Source: Proteus columbae
GTDB lineage: Bacteria; Pseudomonadota; Gammaproteobacteria; Enterobacterales; Enterobacteriaceae
Direction of reading: 5' to 3'
Length of the DNA: 64,000 bases
NCBI RefSeq assembly: GCF_009914335.1
Contig: NZ_CP043925.1
Location: 2,666,001 to 2,730,000, forward strand
The stretch's first letter is position 1. Each line of letters starts with the position of its first letter. The translations under genes were made by a program, and so were the position numbers. Positions 31,107 through 40,556 of this stretch are shown here, piece by piece. The notes beneath the pieces were generated by a model, which saw only the letters and a list, made by a program, of their open reading frames with translations, ran no database searches and was not told where the DNA came from.

Positions 31107-32957
31107 TTATATCTCATCCACAGAATGACCTGCCAACGCTTGTCGAATAGATGAATCCATACGACGCGCTGCAAAATCCTGAGTTTGCTTATCCAGTAGT
31201 TTAATCGCGTTTTCAATAGCAACAGGATCTGTTCCTTCAACGCTCTCTATTAAGGTATCTACAACTTTGTCGATAGCCATTTTCTCATCTTCATTTAACA
31301 GATGAGCATCTTCTTCTAATGCTGCAGTTAAACTTTCTAACACGCGAGCTGCTTCGACTTTTTGCTCGGCTAGACGACGAGCTTGTAAATCTTCTTGGGC
31401 ATTTTCCATCGAAGATTGGATCATCTTAGCGATTTCAGTATCACTAAGACCATAAGATGGTTTGACTTGTACTGAGGCTTCAACACCCGTTGATTTTTCC
31501 ATTGCACTGACACTGAGTAAACCATCAGCATCAACTTGGAAAGTGACACGAATATGTGCGCCACCCGCAGCCATTGGAGGAATTCCACGTAATGTGAAAC
31601 GAGCTAAAGAACGACAATCACTCACCATTTCACGTTCACCTTGAACAACGTGAACACTCATTGCCGTTTGACCATCTTTAAATGTCGTAAATTCTTGCGC
31701 TCGGGCAACAGGAATAGTGGTATTGCGAGGGATCACTTTTTCAACTAATCCGCCCATTGTTTCAAGACCAAGAGAAAGTGGAATAACATCTAACAATAGC
31801 ATTTCGCTATCCGGTTTATTACCCACCAAAATATCAGCTTGGATTGAAGCACCAATGGCAACCACTTTATCTGGATCGATAGAGGTTAACGGTTCTCGTT
31901 TAAAATAATCACCCACCATTTGACGAACTAATGGCACTCGTGTTGAACCGCCAACCATAACCACTTCTAGAACTTCATCTATTTCAACATCCGCGTCTTT
32001 TAATGCGCGGCGAACAGATAATAATGTACGTTTCACTAATGATTGAATTAATGATTCAAACTCAGCACGAGTGATCTCACCTTTCCATCCATTAATGTTG
32101 ATATCTGCAACATCGTTATCACTCAATGCAATTTTGGTTTCTGATGCAACATCGAGTAATTGACGTTGTAATACAGCATCTTTTTGATGTCCAAAACCAG
32201 CACGTTCTCTTATCCAGTCTGCCAGCATCATATCAAAATCATCGCCACCTAACGCAGTATCACCGCCAGTCGCTAAGACTTCAAAAACACCTTTAGTTAA
32301 ACGCAGAACAGAGATATCAAAAGTACCACCACCTAAATCATAAACAACGATGGTGCCTTCTTTTCCTGAATCTAGACCATAAGCAATAGCTGCCGCTGTT
32401 GGTTCGTTTAATAAACGTAGAACATGTAAACCCGCACGACGAGCCGCTTCTTTTGTGCCTTGACGTTGAGCATCATCAAAATAAGCAGGCACAGTAACAA
32501 CAACACCATCAAGTTCGCCACCTAATGATTGTATCGCGCGCTCTGATAATGTTTTTAAGATGTCAGAGGAGACTTGGATAGGATCGACAATACCTGCTGC
32601 GGTTTTAATTAATGGCAGACCGTTGTCATTTTCATGAAAATGATAAGGAAGGTTTGGATAACGGCTTGTCACATCACTCAGTGAGCGACCCACCATTCTT
32701 TTTATTGAGCTTATCGTGTTAGCAGGATCTTTTTCTGCTTCTTTTTTAGCATTCCAACCAACATTGATATTATCAACTTGATACTGCACAACAGATGGCA
32801 ATAAATAGCGACCTTCGCTGTCTGAAAGCGCTTCGGCTTGCCCACTACGTACAGTGGCAACTAATGAGTGTGTCGTACCTAAATCAATACCCGCTGCAAG
32901 CCGGCGCTGGTGCGGTGCAGGAGTTTGACCCGGTTCACTAATTTGTAATAATGACAT
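31107..32957 (-). CDS. hscA: Fe-S assembly Hsp70 chaperone HscA
   Basis: A 616-residue specialised Hsp70. The ATPase domain has GIDLGTTHS near residue 24 and [14 protein letters not shown]. The substrate-binding domain follows, with a helical lid to the end. It acts on IscU, recognising the LPPVK motif that is present in the IscU of this operon, and is stimulated by HscB. It lies 11 bases after hscB. Confidence 0.96.
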   Translation of the reverse strand: MSLLQISEPGQTPAPHQRRLAAGIDLGTTHSLVATVRSGQAEALSDSEGRYLLPSVVQYQVDNINVGWNAKKEAEKDPANTISSIKRMVGRSLSDVTSRYPNLPYHFHENDNGLPLIKTAAGIVDPIQVSSDILKTLSERAIQSLGGELDGVVVTVPAYFDDAQRQGTKEAARRAGLHVLRLLNEPTAAAIAYGLDSGKEGTIVVYDLGGGTFDISVLRLTKGVFEVLATGGDTALGGDDFDMMLADWIRERAGFGHQKDAVLQRQLLDVASETKIALSDNDVADININGWKGEITRAEFESLIQSLVKRTLLSVRRALKDADVEIDEVLEVVMVGGSTRVPLVRQMVGDYFKREPLTSIDPDKVVAIGASIQADILVGNKPDSEMLLLDVIPLSLGLETMGGLVEKVIPRNTTIPVARAQEFTTFKDGQTAMSVHVVQGEREMVSDCRSLARFTLRGIPPMAAGGAHIRVTFQVDADGLLSVSAMEKSTGVEASVQVKPSYGLSDTEIAKMIQSSMENAQEDLQARRLAEQKVEAARVLESLTAALEEDAHLLNEDEKMAIDKVVDTLIESVEGTDPVAIENAIKLLDKQTQDFAARRMDSSIRQALAGHSVDEI

Positions 32958-32968
32958 AACAGTTTCCC

Positions 32969-33490
32969 TTAAAAACCATCAAACAAGCGTTCTTCAAGTT
33001 GCTCTACTTGCTCTTTTAATTTTGCGAGAAAACGCAATTTTCTCACATTATCTGCAGCAATATCCCAAGTTTGATTATCTAACGTTTTGACCATTTCATC
33101 ATGGCGTACTGTGTACATTTTTTCTAAACGTGCAGAAAAATCGGCTAACAAACTTTCGGCTTCAGCACTGTGTTCGATGTTATCCAGCTCTTCACGTAAT
33201 GTGAGTTGCTCCATTAAAAATGCAGTATCGTGCATCGTTTGTTGCTCATTAGCAATATCGATACCGTGTAATGAGAGCATGTATTCAGCTCTTGAAAGTG
33301 GATTTTTTAAGGTCTGATAAGCCTGATTGATGGTTGAAGCAAGCGAGATTGCTTGAGCCTGTTCTTTTTCAGACTGACCTGCAAAACGATCTGGGTGATA
33401 TTGACGCTGCATATCTTGATAACGTGTAGCAAGTTGCTGTTTATCAATATCAAAACGATTAGGCATGCCTAATAGTGTGAAATAGTCCAT
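32969..33490 (-). CDS. hscB: Fe-S assembly J-protein HscB
   Basis: A 173-residue co-chaperone. The N-terminal J domain contains the HPD motif in YHPDRF (about 36-41). The C-terminal helical domain binds IscU. It recruits IscU to HscA and stimulates ATP hydrolysis. Standard length and operon position. Confidence 0.96.
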   Translation of the reverse strand: MDYFTLLGMPNRFDIDKQQLATRYQDMQRQYHPDRFAGQSEKEQAQAISLASTINQAYQTLKNPLSRAEYMLSLHGIDIANEQQTMHDTAFLMEQLTLREELDNIEHSAEAESLLADFSARLEKMYTVRHDEMVKTLDNQTWDIAADNVRKLRFLAKLKEQVEQLEERLFDGF

Positions 33491-33538
33491 ACATCTACTC
33501 TTGGATTAATTAACGTTAATACTGTGTTTTAACACAAA

Positions 33539-33862
33539 TTACACAGTGAAGCTCTCACCACAACCACACTCATTCGATACATTTGGGTTGTTAAATTTAA
33601 AGCCTTCGTTTAATCCTTCTTTGACGAAATCAAGCTCTGTTCCATCTAAATAGACCATGCTTTTACCATCAACGATAACTTTCACACCTTTGTCTTCAAA
33701 AACAGTATCTTCGTCATTGATAACATCAGCAAACTCAAGAACATAAGCCATTCCAGAACAACCGGATGTTCTTACGCCTAAACGCAAACCTTCACCTTTT
33801 CCACGATTAGATAGGAAAGAGCGAACACGATTAGCGGCGGATTCTGTAAGGGAAATTGACAT
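33539..33862 (-). CDS. iscA: A-type Fe-S carrier IscA
   Basis: A 107-residue A-type carrier. I start at MSISLTESA because AGGTG precedes it; an upstream in-frame GTG would add four residues but overlaps that site. The three conserved cysteines are C35, C99 and C101 (SGCSGMAY and ECGCGES). It delivers clusters to [4Fe-4S] targets. Confidence 0.96.
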   Translation of the reverse strand: MSISLTESAANRVRSFLSNRGKGEGLRLGVRTSGCSGMAYVLEFADVINDEDTVFEDKGVKVIVDGKSMVYLDGTELDFVKEGLNEGFKFNNPNVSNECGCGESFTV

Positions 33863-33889
33863 GGCACACCTCACTCATAAAGAACGAAA

Positions 33890-33920
33890 GCGGATACTGA
33901 AAAAAAGTTTCAGCATCCGC
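33890..33920 (-). other. Hairpin between iscU and iscA
   Basis: A 13-bp stem with one mismatch (GCGGATACTGAAA with TTTCAGCATCCGC, five-base loop) lies between the two genes. It has no T run, so it looks like an mRNA processing or stability element rather than a terminator. Confidence 0.55.
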
Positions 33921-33951
33921 CAATATTTTATTTTTTTATTATAAAAGACAA

Positions 33952-34338
33952 TTACTTGCCTTGGCGTTTGCTTTTATAGTCTGCAATCGCTGCTTTTATT
34001 GCATCTTCTGCGAGAATTGAACAGTGAATTTTCACTGGTGGTAATTCTAATTCTTCTGCAATTGCTGTGTTCTTAATAGATTCGGCTTCATCTAATGTTT
34101 TGCCTTTCATCCATTCTGTTACCAGTGAACTTGATGCAATTGCTGAACCACAACCATAAGTTTTAAAACGCGCATCTTCAATTACGCCATTATCGTCAAC
34201 TTTGATTTGCAGTTTCATAACGTCACCACAAGCAGGTGCGCCAACCATACCACTCCCTACAGTAGGGTCATTATTATCAAATGATCCCACATTACGAGGG
34301 TTTTCATAATGATCAATTACTTTTTCGCTGTAAGCCAT
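33952..34338 (-). CDS. iscU: Fe-S cluster scaffold IscU
   Basis: A 128-residue scaffold on which clusters are built. Ligand cysteines C37 (PACGD), C63 (YGCGSA) and C106 (IHCSI) are present, as is the HscA recognition motif LPPVK at about 99-103. Sequence and length are essentially those of E. coli IscU. It is 24 bases after iscS. Confidence 0.97.
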   Translation of the reverse strand: MAYSEKVIDHYENPRNVGSFDNNDPTVGSGMVGAPACGDVMKLQIKVDDNGVIEDARFKTYGCGSAIASSSLVTEWMKGKTLDEAESIKNTAIAEELELPPVKIHCSILAEDAIKAAIADYKSKRQGK

Positions 34339-34362
34339 GATTTAACTCCTGAAAACGTCTGA

Positions 34363-35577
34363 TTAATGGTGAGACCATTCGATGCTGTTGATATCAACAC
34401 CTTGTTTATGCATATCCCAAAGTGGCGAAAGATCACGTAAGCGACCAATAGCACTGTGGATTTGTTCAATTGCATAATCTATTTCTTCTTCAGTGGTGAA
34501 ACGCCCCAGAGAGAAGCGAATAGAACTGTGTGCAAGTTCATCAGTTAAACCTAAAGCACGCAGTACATAAGAAGGTTCTAAACTAGCTGAAGTACAGGCA
34601 GAGCCTGAAGATACAGCAAGATCTTTCAGTGCCATCATTAATGATTCGCCTTCAACATAGTTGAAGCTCACATTAAGAATATTTGGCGCAGTATGTTCTA
34701 AAGAACCGTTGATATAAACTTCTTCGATATCTTTAATGCCATTCCATAAACGTAAACGTAATTCGTTTAAGCGTTTAGTTTCATCAGCCATTTCTTCTTT
34801 CAAAATACGGTAAGCTTCGCCCATACCTACAATTTGGTGAACGGCTAATGTACCTGAACGCATACCACGCTCATGTCCGCCACCATGCATTTGAGCTTCT
34901 AAACGAATGCGTGGTTTACGACGGACATAAAGCGCACCAATACCCATAGGGCCGTAAACTTTATGCGCAGAAAGAGAAAGTAAATCAACTTTTAACTTAG
35001 AGAGATCAATCGGTAGTTTACCCACGCTTTGTGTCGCATCTACGTGGTAAACAATACCTTTGCTACGGCATAATTCACCGATAGCAGCAATATCTTGAAC
35101 AACACCAATTTCGTTATTTACATGCATGATAGAAACTAAAATAGTGTCTTCACGCATCGCTTCTTCAAGCTCTTTCAGGTCAATCAGACCATCACTTTTT
35201 GGTGCTAAATAAGTAACTTCAAAACCTTCACGCTCAAGTTGACGACAAGTGTCTAAAATGGCTTTATGTTCAGTTTTTGAAGTGATGATGTGCTTACCTT
35301 TTTTCTGGTAAAAGTTAGCAACACCTTTTAGTGCGAGGTTATCAGCTTCAGTTGCGCCTGATGTGAATACGATTTCACGAGGATCTGCACCGATTAAATC
35401 AGCAATCTGATTACGTGCAATATCGATAGCTTCTTCTGCTTGCCAACCAAAACGGTGTGAACGAGAGGCTGGGTTACCAAAAATGCCATCAATAGTCAGG
35501 CATTGCATCATTTTTTCAGCAACTCGTGGATCAACAGGAGTGGTTGCTGAATAATCTAGATAAATGGGTAATTTCAT
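34363..35577 (-). CDS. iscS: Cysteine desulfurase IscS
   Basis: A 404-residue PLP enzyme that takes sulfur from cysteine for Fe-S clusters, tRNA thiolation and other uses. The PLP lysine is K206 (SLSAHKVYG) and the persulfide cysteine is C328 (SGSACTSAS). It lies 68 bases after iscR; in E. coli the equivalent gap carries the RyhB small RNA target that uncouples iscR from iscSUA. Confidence 0.98.
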   Translation of the reverse strand: MKLPIYLDYSATTPVDPRVAEKMMQCLTIDGIFGNPASRSHRFGWQAEEAIDIARNQIADLIGADPREIVFTSGATEADNLALKGVANFYQKKGKHIITSKTEHKAILDTCRQLEREGFEVTYLAPKSDGLIDLKELEEAMREDTILVSIMHVNNEIGVVQDIAAIGELCRSKGIVYHVDATQSVGKLPIDLSKLKVDLLSLSAHKVYGPMGIGALYVRRKPRIRLEAQMHGGGHERGMRSGTLAVHQIVGMGEAYRILKEEMADETKRLNELRLRLWNGIKDIEEVYINGSLEHTAPNILNVSFNYVEGESLMMALKDLAVSSGSACTSASLEPSYVLRALGLTDELAHSSIRFSLGRFTTEEEIDYAIEQIHSAIGRLRDLSPLWDMHKQGVDINSIEWSHH

Positions 35578-35645
35578 TGCTCACTAACTCCAAAGACGAC
35601 GGATCTTCTTTAATAATTTTGTTTTTGCCTACCTAGAGATCGCCG

Positions 35646-36140
35646 TTAAACTCGCATATTAACAATGGTTTCTTGTAAACGACCATTGATAGCATGGCGT
35701 TTTTCATTGTCTTGACGATCGGCGACATCCATAACCTCTTCGTTATTGACTAACTCTTCAAGGCTGATACTGCTTAGGAAACTGGTTATACGATCACTTA
35801 AATCACGCCACAAAGTATGAGTCAGGCAACGATCGCCACCTTGACAACCTTCTTTGTTACCCTGACAACGGGTAGCATCGACAGATTCATCAACCGCAGA
35901 AATAACTTGAGCAACAAAAATTTGCCCTGCATCACGGCCTAATAAATAGCCGCCACCAGGACCACGAACACTTGCGACTAATTCATTTTTGCGCAAACGT
36001 GAGAAAAGCTGCTCAAGATAAGAAAGGGAAATCCCTTGACGCTCTGAAATATCAGCGAGGGGGACAGGGCCTTGCTGTGAATGCAATGCAACATCAAGCA
36101 TTGCAGTAACTGCGTAACGCCCTTTTGATGTCAGTCTCAT
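35646..36140 (-). CDS. iscR: Fe-S cluster regulator IscR
   Basis: A 164-residue Rrf2-family regulator. I start it at [10 protein letters not shown], the invariant family start; ten extra upstream codons have no similarity. The winged helix is at about 1-65. Cluster ligands are C92, C99, C105 and H108; E. coli has C92, C98, C104 and H107, so a one-residue insertion lies between the first two (CQGNKEGC). With its [2Fe-2S] cluster IscR represses this operon through the two sites just upstream. Confidence 0.96.
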   Translation of the reverse strand: MRLTSKGRYAVTAMLDVALHSQQGPVPLADISERQGISLSYLEQLFSRLRKNELVASVRGPGGGYLLGRDAGQIFVAQVISAVDESVDATRCQGNKEGCQGGDRCLTHTLWRDLSDRITSFLSSISLEELVNNEEVMDVADRQDNEKRHAINGRLQETIVNMRV

Positions 36141-36178
36141 AACAAATACTCCGTGGTGAACAATAATCAAATTGTGTC

Positions 36179-36203
36179 ATTCCCGAGTAATTTAGTCAAC
36201 TAT
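36179..36203 (-). promoter_or_regulatory. IscR type 1 site, promoter-proximal
   Basis: On the minus strand ATAGTTGACTAAATTACTCG and the next five bases fit the type 1 IscR consensus ATASYYGACTRWWWYAGTCRRSTAT with few mismatches. It contains TTGACT, a plausible -35 box, with CACAAT 17 bases downstream as a weak -10. Confidence 0.8.
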
Positions 36204-36228
36204 TTATCCGAGTGTTTTAGTCAAGTAT
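36204..36228 (-). promoter_or_regulatory. IscR type 1 site, promoter-distal
   Basis: The minus strand reads ATACTTGACTAAAACACTCG followed by GATAA, again close to the type 1 consensus. It abuts the proximal site exactly, giving two 25-bp sites in tandem. A perfect TATAAT partly overlaps it (36227-36232). Confidence 0.8.
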
Positions 36229-36271
36229 TATACTCAGCCAAAAGTTGACTTAAGTTAATCAACTTTGTCCT

Positions 36272-37000
36272 CTATTTCTTAGCCCATTTCTCAACTGACG
36301 TCAGAATACCACGTAAGATATGAAGCTCTTGTGTTTCTGGGCGCGCACGCGTAAATAGACGACGTAAACGGCTCATCACTTGTCCCGGATGTTTAGGGCG
36401 AATAAAGCCAGATTCATTAAGCACCTGTTCTAAGTGAACGTAAAAACGTTCTATATCATCAGCTGGTGGATAATCAATCTCTGATGGGTTATTTTCCTCT
36501 TGTTTTTCTTCTTGGGCAAGTGCTGCCATACGAATTTCATAACTAACAAGCTGAACAGCCATCGCTAAATTTAAAGAACCATATTCTGGATTAGTCGGAA
36601 CATACAGATGAAAATCACATTTTTGTAATTCTTCATTGGTTAAACCTGTGCGTTCACGGCCAAAAATAATAGCAACAGGCTTATTTTTAGCTTCCATGAC
36701 ACAGCGCTCACCACATTCACGCGGTGCAAGCATTGGCCAAGAAAGTGTACGGCTACGGGCACTTGTTCCTATGACTAAACCACAGCCTTCAATCGCTTCA
36801 TCGATACTATTAACAATATGTGCATTGCCAATAACATCACTTGCACCCGCTGATAGGGCAATAGAATGCGAATCTGGTTTTTCTTTTGGATTAACAAAAT
36901 AAAGATTGGTTAATCCCATAGTTTTCATAGCTCGAGCTGTAGAGCCCATATTGCCTGTATGCGAGGTTTCTACAAGGATGATGCGAATATTTTCTAACAT
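36272..37000 (-). CDS. trmJ: tRNA (cytidine/uridine-32-2'-O)-methyltransferase TrmJ
   Basis: A 242-residue SPOUT-family methyltransferase that modifies Nm32 in tRNA. The N-terminus reads [21 protein letters not shown], and the SAM-knot has [15 protein letters not shown] and [17 protein letters not shown]. It precedes iscR on the same strand as in E. coli and is divergent from suhB. Confidence 0.95.
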   Translation of the reverse strand: MLENIRIILVETSHTGNMGSTARAMKTMGLTNLYFVNPKEKPDSHSIALSAGASDVIGNAHIVNSIDEAIEGCGLVIGTSARSRTLSWPMLAPRECGERCVMEAKNKPVAIIFGRERTGLTNEELQKCDFHLYVPTNPEYGSLNLAMAVQLVSYEIRMAALAQEEKQEENNPSEIDYPPADDIERFYVHLEQVLNESGFIRPKHPGQVMSRLRRLFTRARPETQELHILRGILTSVEKWAKK

Positions 37001-37124
37001 TGATTTCTTGTTAATTGCTTTGTGATCTATCTATTTTATCACAATTGTAGCCAGAAACACGAATGCCTGTTATACTCTGGCACGTTTTTTATCCCCGTTC
37101 TTTAACATCTTGTGGAAGATAACC

Positions 37125-37928
37125 ATGCATCCGATGCTGAATATTGCCATACGTGCCGCACGTAAGGCTGGTAATTTAATCGCCAAAAATTACGAAAATC
37201 CTGAATCTGTAGAGACTAATCAGAAAGGTACCAATGATTTTGTCACTAACGTTGACCGTGACGCAGAACAAGCAATCATTGAAATCATCCGTAAATCTTA
37301 TCCAAAACACACCATTATTACGGAAGAAAGTGGCGAGTTACTCGGTGAAGATCACGACATACAATGGGTTATTGATCCACTTGATGGCACGACTAACTTC
37401 ATTAAACGTCTTCCACACTTCTCTGTTTCTATTGCTGTACGCATTAAAGGCCGTACTGAAGTGGCTGTTGTTTACGATCCTATGCGTAACGAATTATTCT
37501 CAGCCGTTCGTGGTCAAGGCGCACAATTAAATGGTTATCGTCTGCGTGGATCTAATGCTCGCGATTTAGATGGTGCTGTTCTTGCGACTGGTTTTCCATT
37601 CAAAAGCAAGCAACATTCAGCTGCTTACATGAACATGTTAGGCAAACTGTTTGTACCTTGTGCTGATTTCCGTCGCACAGGTTCAGCAGCATTAGATTTA
37701 GCTTATGTTGCCGCAGGTCGTGTTGATGGTTTCTTTGAGATTGGCTTAAAACCTTGGGATTTCTTAGGTGGCGAATTAATCGCTCGTGAAGCAGGTGCTA
37801 TTGTTTCTGACTTTACAGGTAACCATGGCTACCTACAAACAGGTAATATTGTTGCAGGTAACCCTCGTGTTGTCAGAGCATTATTAGCTGAAATTCGTAG
37901 CGAATTAACAGATGCATTAAAACGTTAA
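37125..37928 (+). CDS. suhB: Inositol-1-monophosphatase / Nus factor SuhB
   Basis: A 267-residue Mg-dependent phosphatase fold. I start at MHPMLNIAIRAARKAG, the E. coli start; an upstream TTG would add five residues. Metal-binding motifs are EESGE (about 67-71) and IDPLDGTTNF (about 83-92), with WDFLGGELIAREAGA near the C-terminus. E. coli SuhB joins the rRNA antitermination complex, which is its main role. It is followed by an intrinsic terminator. Confidence 0.96.
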   Translation: MHPMLNIAIRAARKAGNLIAKNYENPESVETNQKGTNDFVTNVDRDAEQAIIEIIRKSYPKHTIITEESGELLGEDHDIQWVIDPLDGTTNFIKRLPHFSVSIAVRIKGRTEVAVVYDPMRNELFSAVRGQGAQLNGYRLRGSNARDLDGAVLATGFPFKSKQHSAAYMNMLGKLFVPCADFRRTGSAALDLAYVAAGRVDGFFEIGLKPWDFLGGELIAREAGAIVSDFTGNHGYLQTGNIVAGNPRVVRALLAEIRSELTDALKR

Positions 37929-37960
37929 TCTCGTTGATACGAATAAAATATAAAAGAAAA

Positions 37961-37986
37961 AGACCATAATATTATGGTCTTTTTTA
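37961..37986. terminator. Terminator after suhB, symmetric
   Basis: A perfect 20-base palindrome AGACCATAATATTATGGTCT is flanked by A-rich sequence on the left and TTTTTATT on the right, so it can work in both directions. It ends suhB and was probably also the hcaT terminator before the IS inserted. Confidence 0.85.
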
Positions 37987-37990
37987 TTGC

Positions 37991-37993
37991 ACT
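37991..37993. repeat. Left target-site duplication of the IS (ACT)
   Basis: ACT immediately precedes the left IS end and is repeated at 39288-39290 after the right end. Three bases is a normal duplication for IS3-family insertions. Confidence 0.8.
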
Positions 37994-38046
37994 TGACCCG
38001 TCCTGAATAAGGTTGACACTTTTCCAATCTGAAATTGGAGAGTGTA

Positions 38047-38454
38047 ATGAAACCAATCACTAAACGAACTCAACGCGATTATTCTCTCGCTTTTAAATTA
38101 CAGCTTGTTGACCAAGTTGAAAAAGGCGAAATAACCTATAAACAAGCCCAAGATCGCTATGGTATACAAGGATGCTCTACTGTTTTAGTTTGGCTTCGTA
38201 AGCATGGTAGGTTAGATTGGTCAAACGGTACCCCTGATACTTTTTATAGAGGTTCAGCTATGACCCAATCTTCTGAACAACAAACGCCGGAACAACGCAT
38301 TAAGATCCTTGAAAAGGAACTTGAAGAGGCTCGGCTTAAATCCGATTTCTTCGAAGCAGTGGTTAAAGTCATGGATAGAGACTTTGGAGTTCGTTTGTCA
38401 AAAAAGCGCAAAGCCGAGTTATTAAAGAAAAAACGGTTAAAAACCTCACCGTAA
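38047..38454 (+). CDS. IS3-family transposase OrfA
   Basis: A 135-residue DNA-binding protein of the IS. The start is ATG with GGAG seven bases upstream; the TTG four codons earlier overlaps that site. The N-terminal helix-turn-helix covers YSLAFKLQLVDQVEKGEITY to VLVWLRKHGRLDW. A leucine-zipper-like coiled coil follows (RIKILEKELEEARLKSDFFEAVVKV). The heptamer A AAA AAG at 38400-38406 is in the correct phase for -1 frameshifting into orfB. Confidence 0.9.
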   Translation: MKPITKRTQRDYSLAFKLQLVDQVEKGEITYKQAQDRYGIQGCSTVLVWLRKHGRLDWSNGTPDTFYRGSAMTQSSEQQTPEQRIKILEKELEEARLKSDFFEAVVKVMDRDFGVRLSKKRKAELLKKKRLKTSP

Positions 38455-39257
38455 CAATTGCTTGCCGTTTTATGCAGATCAGCCGACAGGCTTATTACAA
38501 GAGACTGGATAGAACTGAGGAACGAAAGAAAGCCGATTCGGCCATCATTGATGCTGTTAAATCTGAACGAGTCTTACAACCTCGACTGGGTGGGCGTAAA
38601 TTACATTTTATTTTAAAGCAAAAACAGATGGTTATTGGTCGTGATCGGCTATTTTCTTTATTGAAGGAACATCAGTTACTGGTGCCTAATAAACGGGCTT
38701 ATCATCGAACAACCTTAAGCCATCATCGTTTTTATCGGCATCCAAATTTAATTAAGTCAGGGTTTATCCCCACACAACCAGAACAGCTTTGGGTAGCAGA
38801 TATTACCTATTTATCGACGCATGAAGGTGATACTTATTTAAGTTTAATTACGGATGCGTATTCACGAAAAATCGTGGGATATCATTTAGATAACAATATG
38901 AAAACAAGTTCAGTGAAGAAATCGTTGGTTCAGGCGTTAAAAAAACGGACTTCGACAACTTCGTTAATCCATCATTCAGATCGAGGGATACAGTATTGTT
39001 CTTCGGAATATCAGGAGATACATAAAGAGCATAATATTCAATGTTCTATGACTGATGGGTATGATTGTTATCAAAATGCCTTAGCAGAACGAATTAATGG
39101 AATATTAAAAATGGAGTATCTACTGATAAAACCGAGTAATCTGGAACAAACAAGAAAATTAGTAGAAGAATCAATCCAACTCTATAATGAAAAACGGCCA
39201 CACTTATCGTTAAACTATAAAACGCCCGATGAAGTACATCGAGCGTTTTATGCCTGA
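38406..39257 (+). CDS. IS3-family transposase OrfB (made as OrfAB)
   Basis: The DDE integrase domain of the IS. The first ATG is at 38472, but the frame is open from the frameshift site and the residues before it (VKNLTVTIACRF, then MQISRQAYYKR) are typical OrfB sequence, so translation probably enters by -1 frameshifting. Catalytic residues are D in WVADITYL, D in HHSDRGIQY and E in NALAERINGILKMEY. The C-terminus YNEKRPHLSLNYKTPDEVH is standard. The domain is complete. Confidence 0.9.
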   Translation, partial: AQSRVIKEKTVKNLTVTIACRFMQISRQAYYKRLDRTEERKKADSAIIDAVKSERVLQPRLGGRKLHFILKQKQMVIGRDRLFSLLKEHQLLVPNKRAYHRTTLSHHRFYRHPNLIKSGFIPTQPEQLWVADITYLSTHEGDTYLSLITDAYSRKIVGYHLDNNMKTSSVKKSLVQALKKRTSTTSLIHHSDRGIQYCSSEYQEIHKEHNIQCSMTDGYDCYQNALAERINGILKMEYLLIKPSNLEQTRKLVEESIQLYNEKRPHLSLNYKTPDEVHRAFYA

Positions 39258-39287
39258 AAAGTTGTCAACCTATATCAGGACTAGTCA

Positions 39288-39290
39288 ACT
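39288..39290. repeat. Right target-site duplication of the IS (ACT)
   Basis: ACT follows the right terminal repeat and matches 37991-37993. Confidence 0.8.
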
Positions 39291-39309
39291 TTTTCTTATG
39301 TAGAACAAG

Positions 39310-40464
39310 TTAACTATTTTGAGGTTTAACTTGAGGTCTTATAAACATCGCAGGAATAGTTAATGCGGCCATTAACCAGAAAATTAATGATTCTTGATTT
39401 GGCAGTTTCTCATATAGCCAACCTGAAACTATCGTCATAATCGCAATACTTCCTCCCATTGCTAAAGCAGAATAAACGGCTTGCAAGCGAATAATTTCAT
39501 GCTCTTGACGCGCACTAATAAAGCGCATAGCGGCTAAATGGCATACTGTAAACGTACCACTATGTAAGATTTGCACAACAATAAGCGCGGGTAATGCGGT
39601 GAAACTCCCCATTAATCCCCAACGTAAAAGCCCAGCAAAAGCAGAAAGTAAAAGTAGATTTCTTGCGCTCCAACGACGGAATAAACGATGGCTCAGCATA
39701 AAAACAACCACCTCTGAAACCACACCTAATGACCAAAGATAGCCGATTGTTGCGGTGTCATACCCTGCTTTTTCCCAATAAAGCGCGCTAAAACCATAAT
39801 ACGCTGCGTGTGCGCCTTGCAGTAAAGAGACACATAACAGAAAACGCCAAACTGGCCCATCTGAAATGAGTTTCATAAAGGACACATTGCTGTGTTCTGC
39901 TTTTTTCACTTTACCCTGTGGCATAACTTTAGGGCGGAGCATAGATGTCAGGAATAGTGCAAAAGTACTGGCAATCAATCCATAAAGAATAATGGGATGC
40001 CCAAAAGCATCAATTAAAACACCTAGCAATGATGAGCTAATAATAAAAGCGATTGAACCCCAAACGCGAATTTTTCCATAATCAAAAGGAAACTGTTTTT
40101 GCCACGTTCCTGCTAGAGAATCTCCTAAAGGCACCATAGGTGAAAAGAAAACGTTAAATCCTGTCATCACAAAGAATAACCATGCCCAATGGCTACCCAT
40201 CATAAATGCAACAGTAAAAAGTAATGAGAGAAAAGCAAATAATCTCAATGCAGTGATAAGTTTTGACGGATCTTTTACCGCAGGCGTTAAAATTAGGCTA
40301 CCAACAAAACGTGCGGTTAAACCTACACCTAATAACAGACCTATCATTGCCGGATCGACACCCTCTCCTTTTAGCCATATGGACCAAAAAGGTAAAAAGA
40401 TGCCGTATGAAAAGAAATAGGTAAAATAATCTAAGGCAAGCCACAATGTTGATGGAATAACCAT
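39310..40464 (-). CDS. hcaT: HcaT-type MFS transporter (3-phenylpropionate family)
   Basis: A 384-residue, 12-segment major facilitator protein. The N-terminus STLWLALDYFTYFFSYGIFLPFWS is very close to E. coli HcaT, and the sugar-H+ symporter-like layout of the PPP family is kept. I start at MVIPSTLW by comparison with E. coli; an ATG four codons earlier is possible. E. coli HcaT is annotated as a 3-phenylpropionate importer, but no hca catabolic genes are in this window, so the substrate here is uncertain. The IS lies 20 bases past its stop. Confidence 0.88.
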   Translation of the reverse strand: MVIPSTLWLALDYFTYFFSYGIFLPFWSIWLKGEGVDPAMIGLLLGVGLTARFVGSLILTPAVKDPSKLITALRLFAFLSLLFTVAFMMGSHWAWLFFVMTGFNVFFSPMVPLGDSLAGTWQKQFPFDYGKIRVWGSIAFIISSSLLGVLIDAFGHPIILYGLIASTFALFLTSMLRPKVMPQGKVKKAEHSNVSFMKLISDGPVWRFLLCVSLLQGAHAAYYGFSALYWEKAGYDTATIGYLWSLGVVSEVVVFMLSHRLFRRWSARNLLLLSAFAGLLRWGLMGSFTALPALIVVQILHSGTFTVCHLAAMRFISARQEHEIIRLQAVYSALAMGGSIAIMTIVSGWLYEKLPNQESLIFWLMAALTIPAMFIRPQVKPQNS

Positions 40465-40486
40465 CCAATCCCCCATTTTTAAGATG

Positions 40487-40522
40487 CAAAAAAACCCGCC
40501 AAGAACAAGTTCTCGAAGCGGG
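40487..40522 (-). terminator. Terminator after glyA
   Basis: CCCGC and GCGGG arms, with an inner GAGAAC/GTTCT helix, are followed on the minus strand by seven T. It lies between glyA and hcaT. Confidence 0.85.
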
Positions 40523-40556
40523 CTTGTACAACGGGTTTTATTATATCGTTACAAAC

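Larger units (their letters stand above)
37994..39287 (+). mobile_element. Complete IS3-family insertion sequence
   Basis: A 1294-base element with imperfect terminal inverted repeats: the left starts TGACCCGTCCTGAATAAGG and the right, reversed, starts TGACTAGTCCTGATATAGG; both continue into GGTTGACA, giving 20 of 25 matches. It is flanked by ACT duplications. Two overlapping frames encode OrfA and OrfB, joined by a slippery A AAA AAG at 38400-38406. All catalytic residues are present, so it looks active. The subgroup could not be set by eye. It lies between the suhB terminator and the 3' end of hcaT and breaks no gene. Confidence 0.93.

Noticed and set aside
38047..39257. Transposase pseudogene split by a frameshift
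   Set aside because: The split coincides with an in-phase A AAA AAG heptamer and the usual IS3 OrfA/OrfB layout, so it is programmed frameshifting rather than decay.
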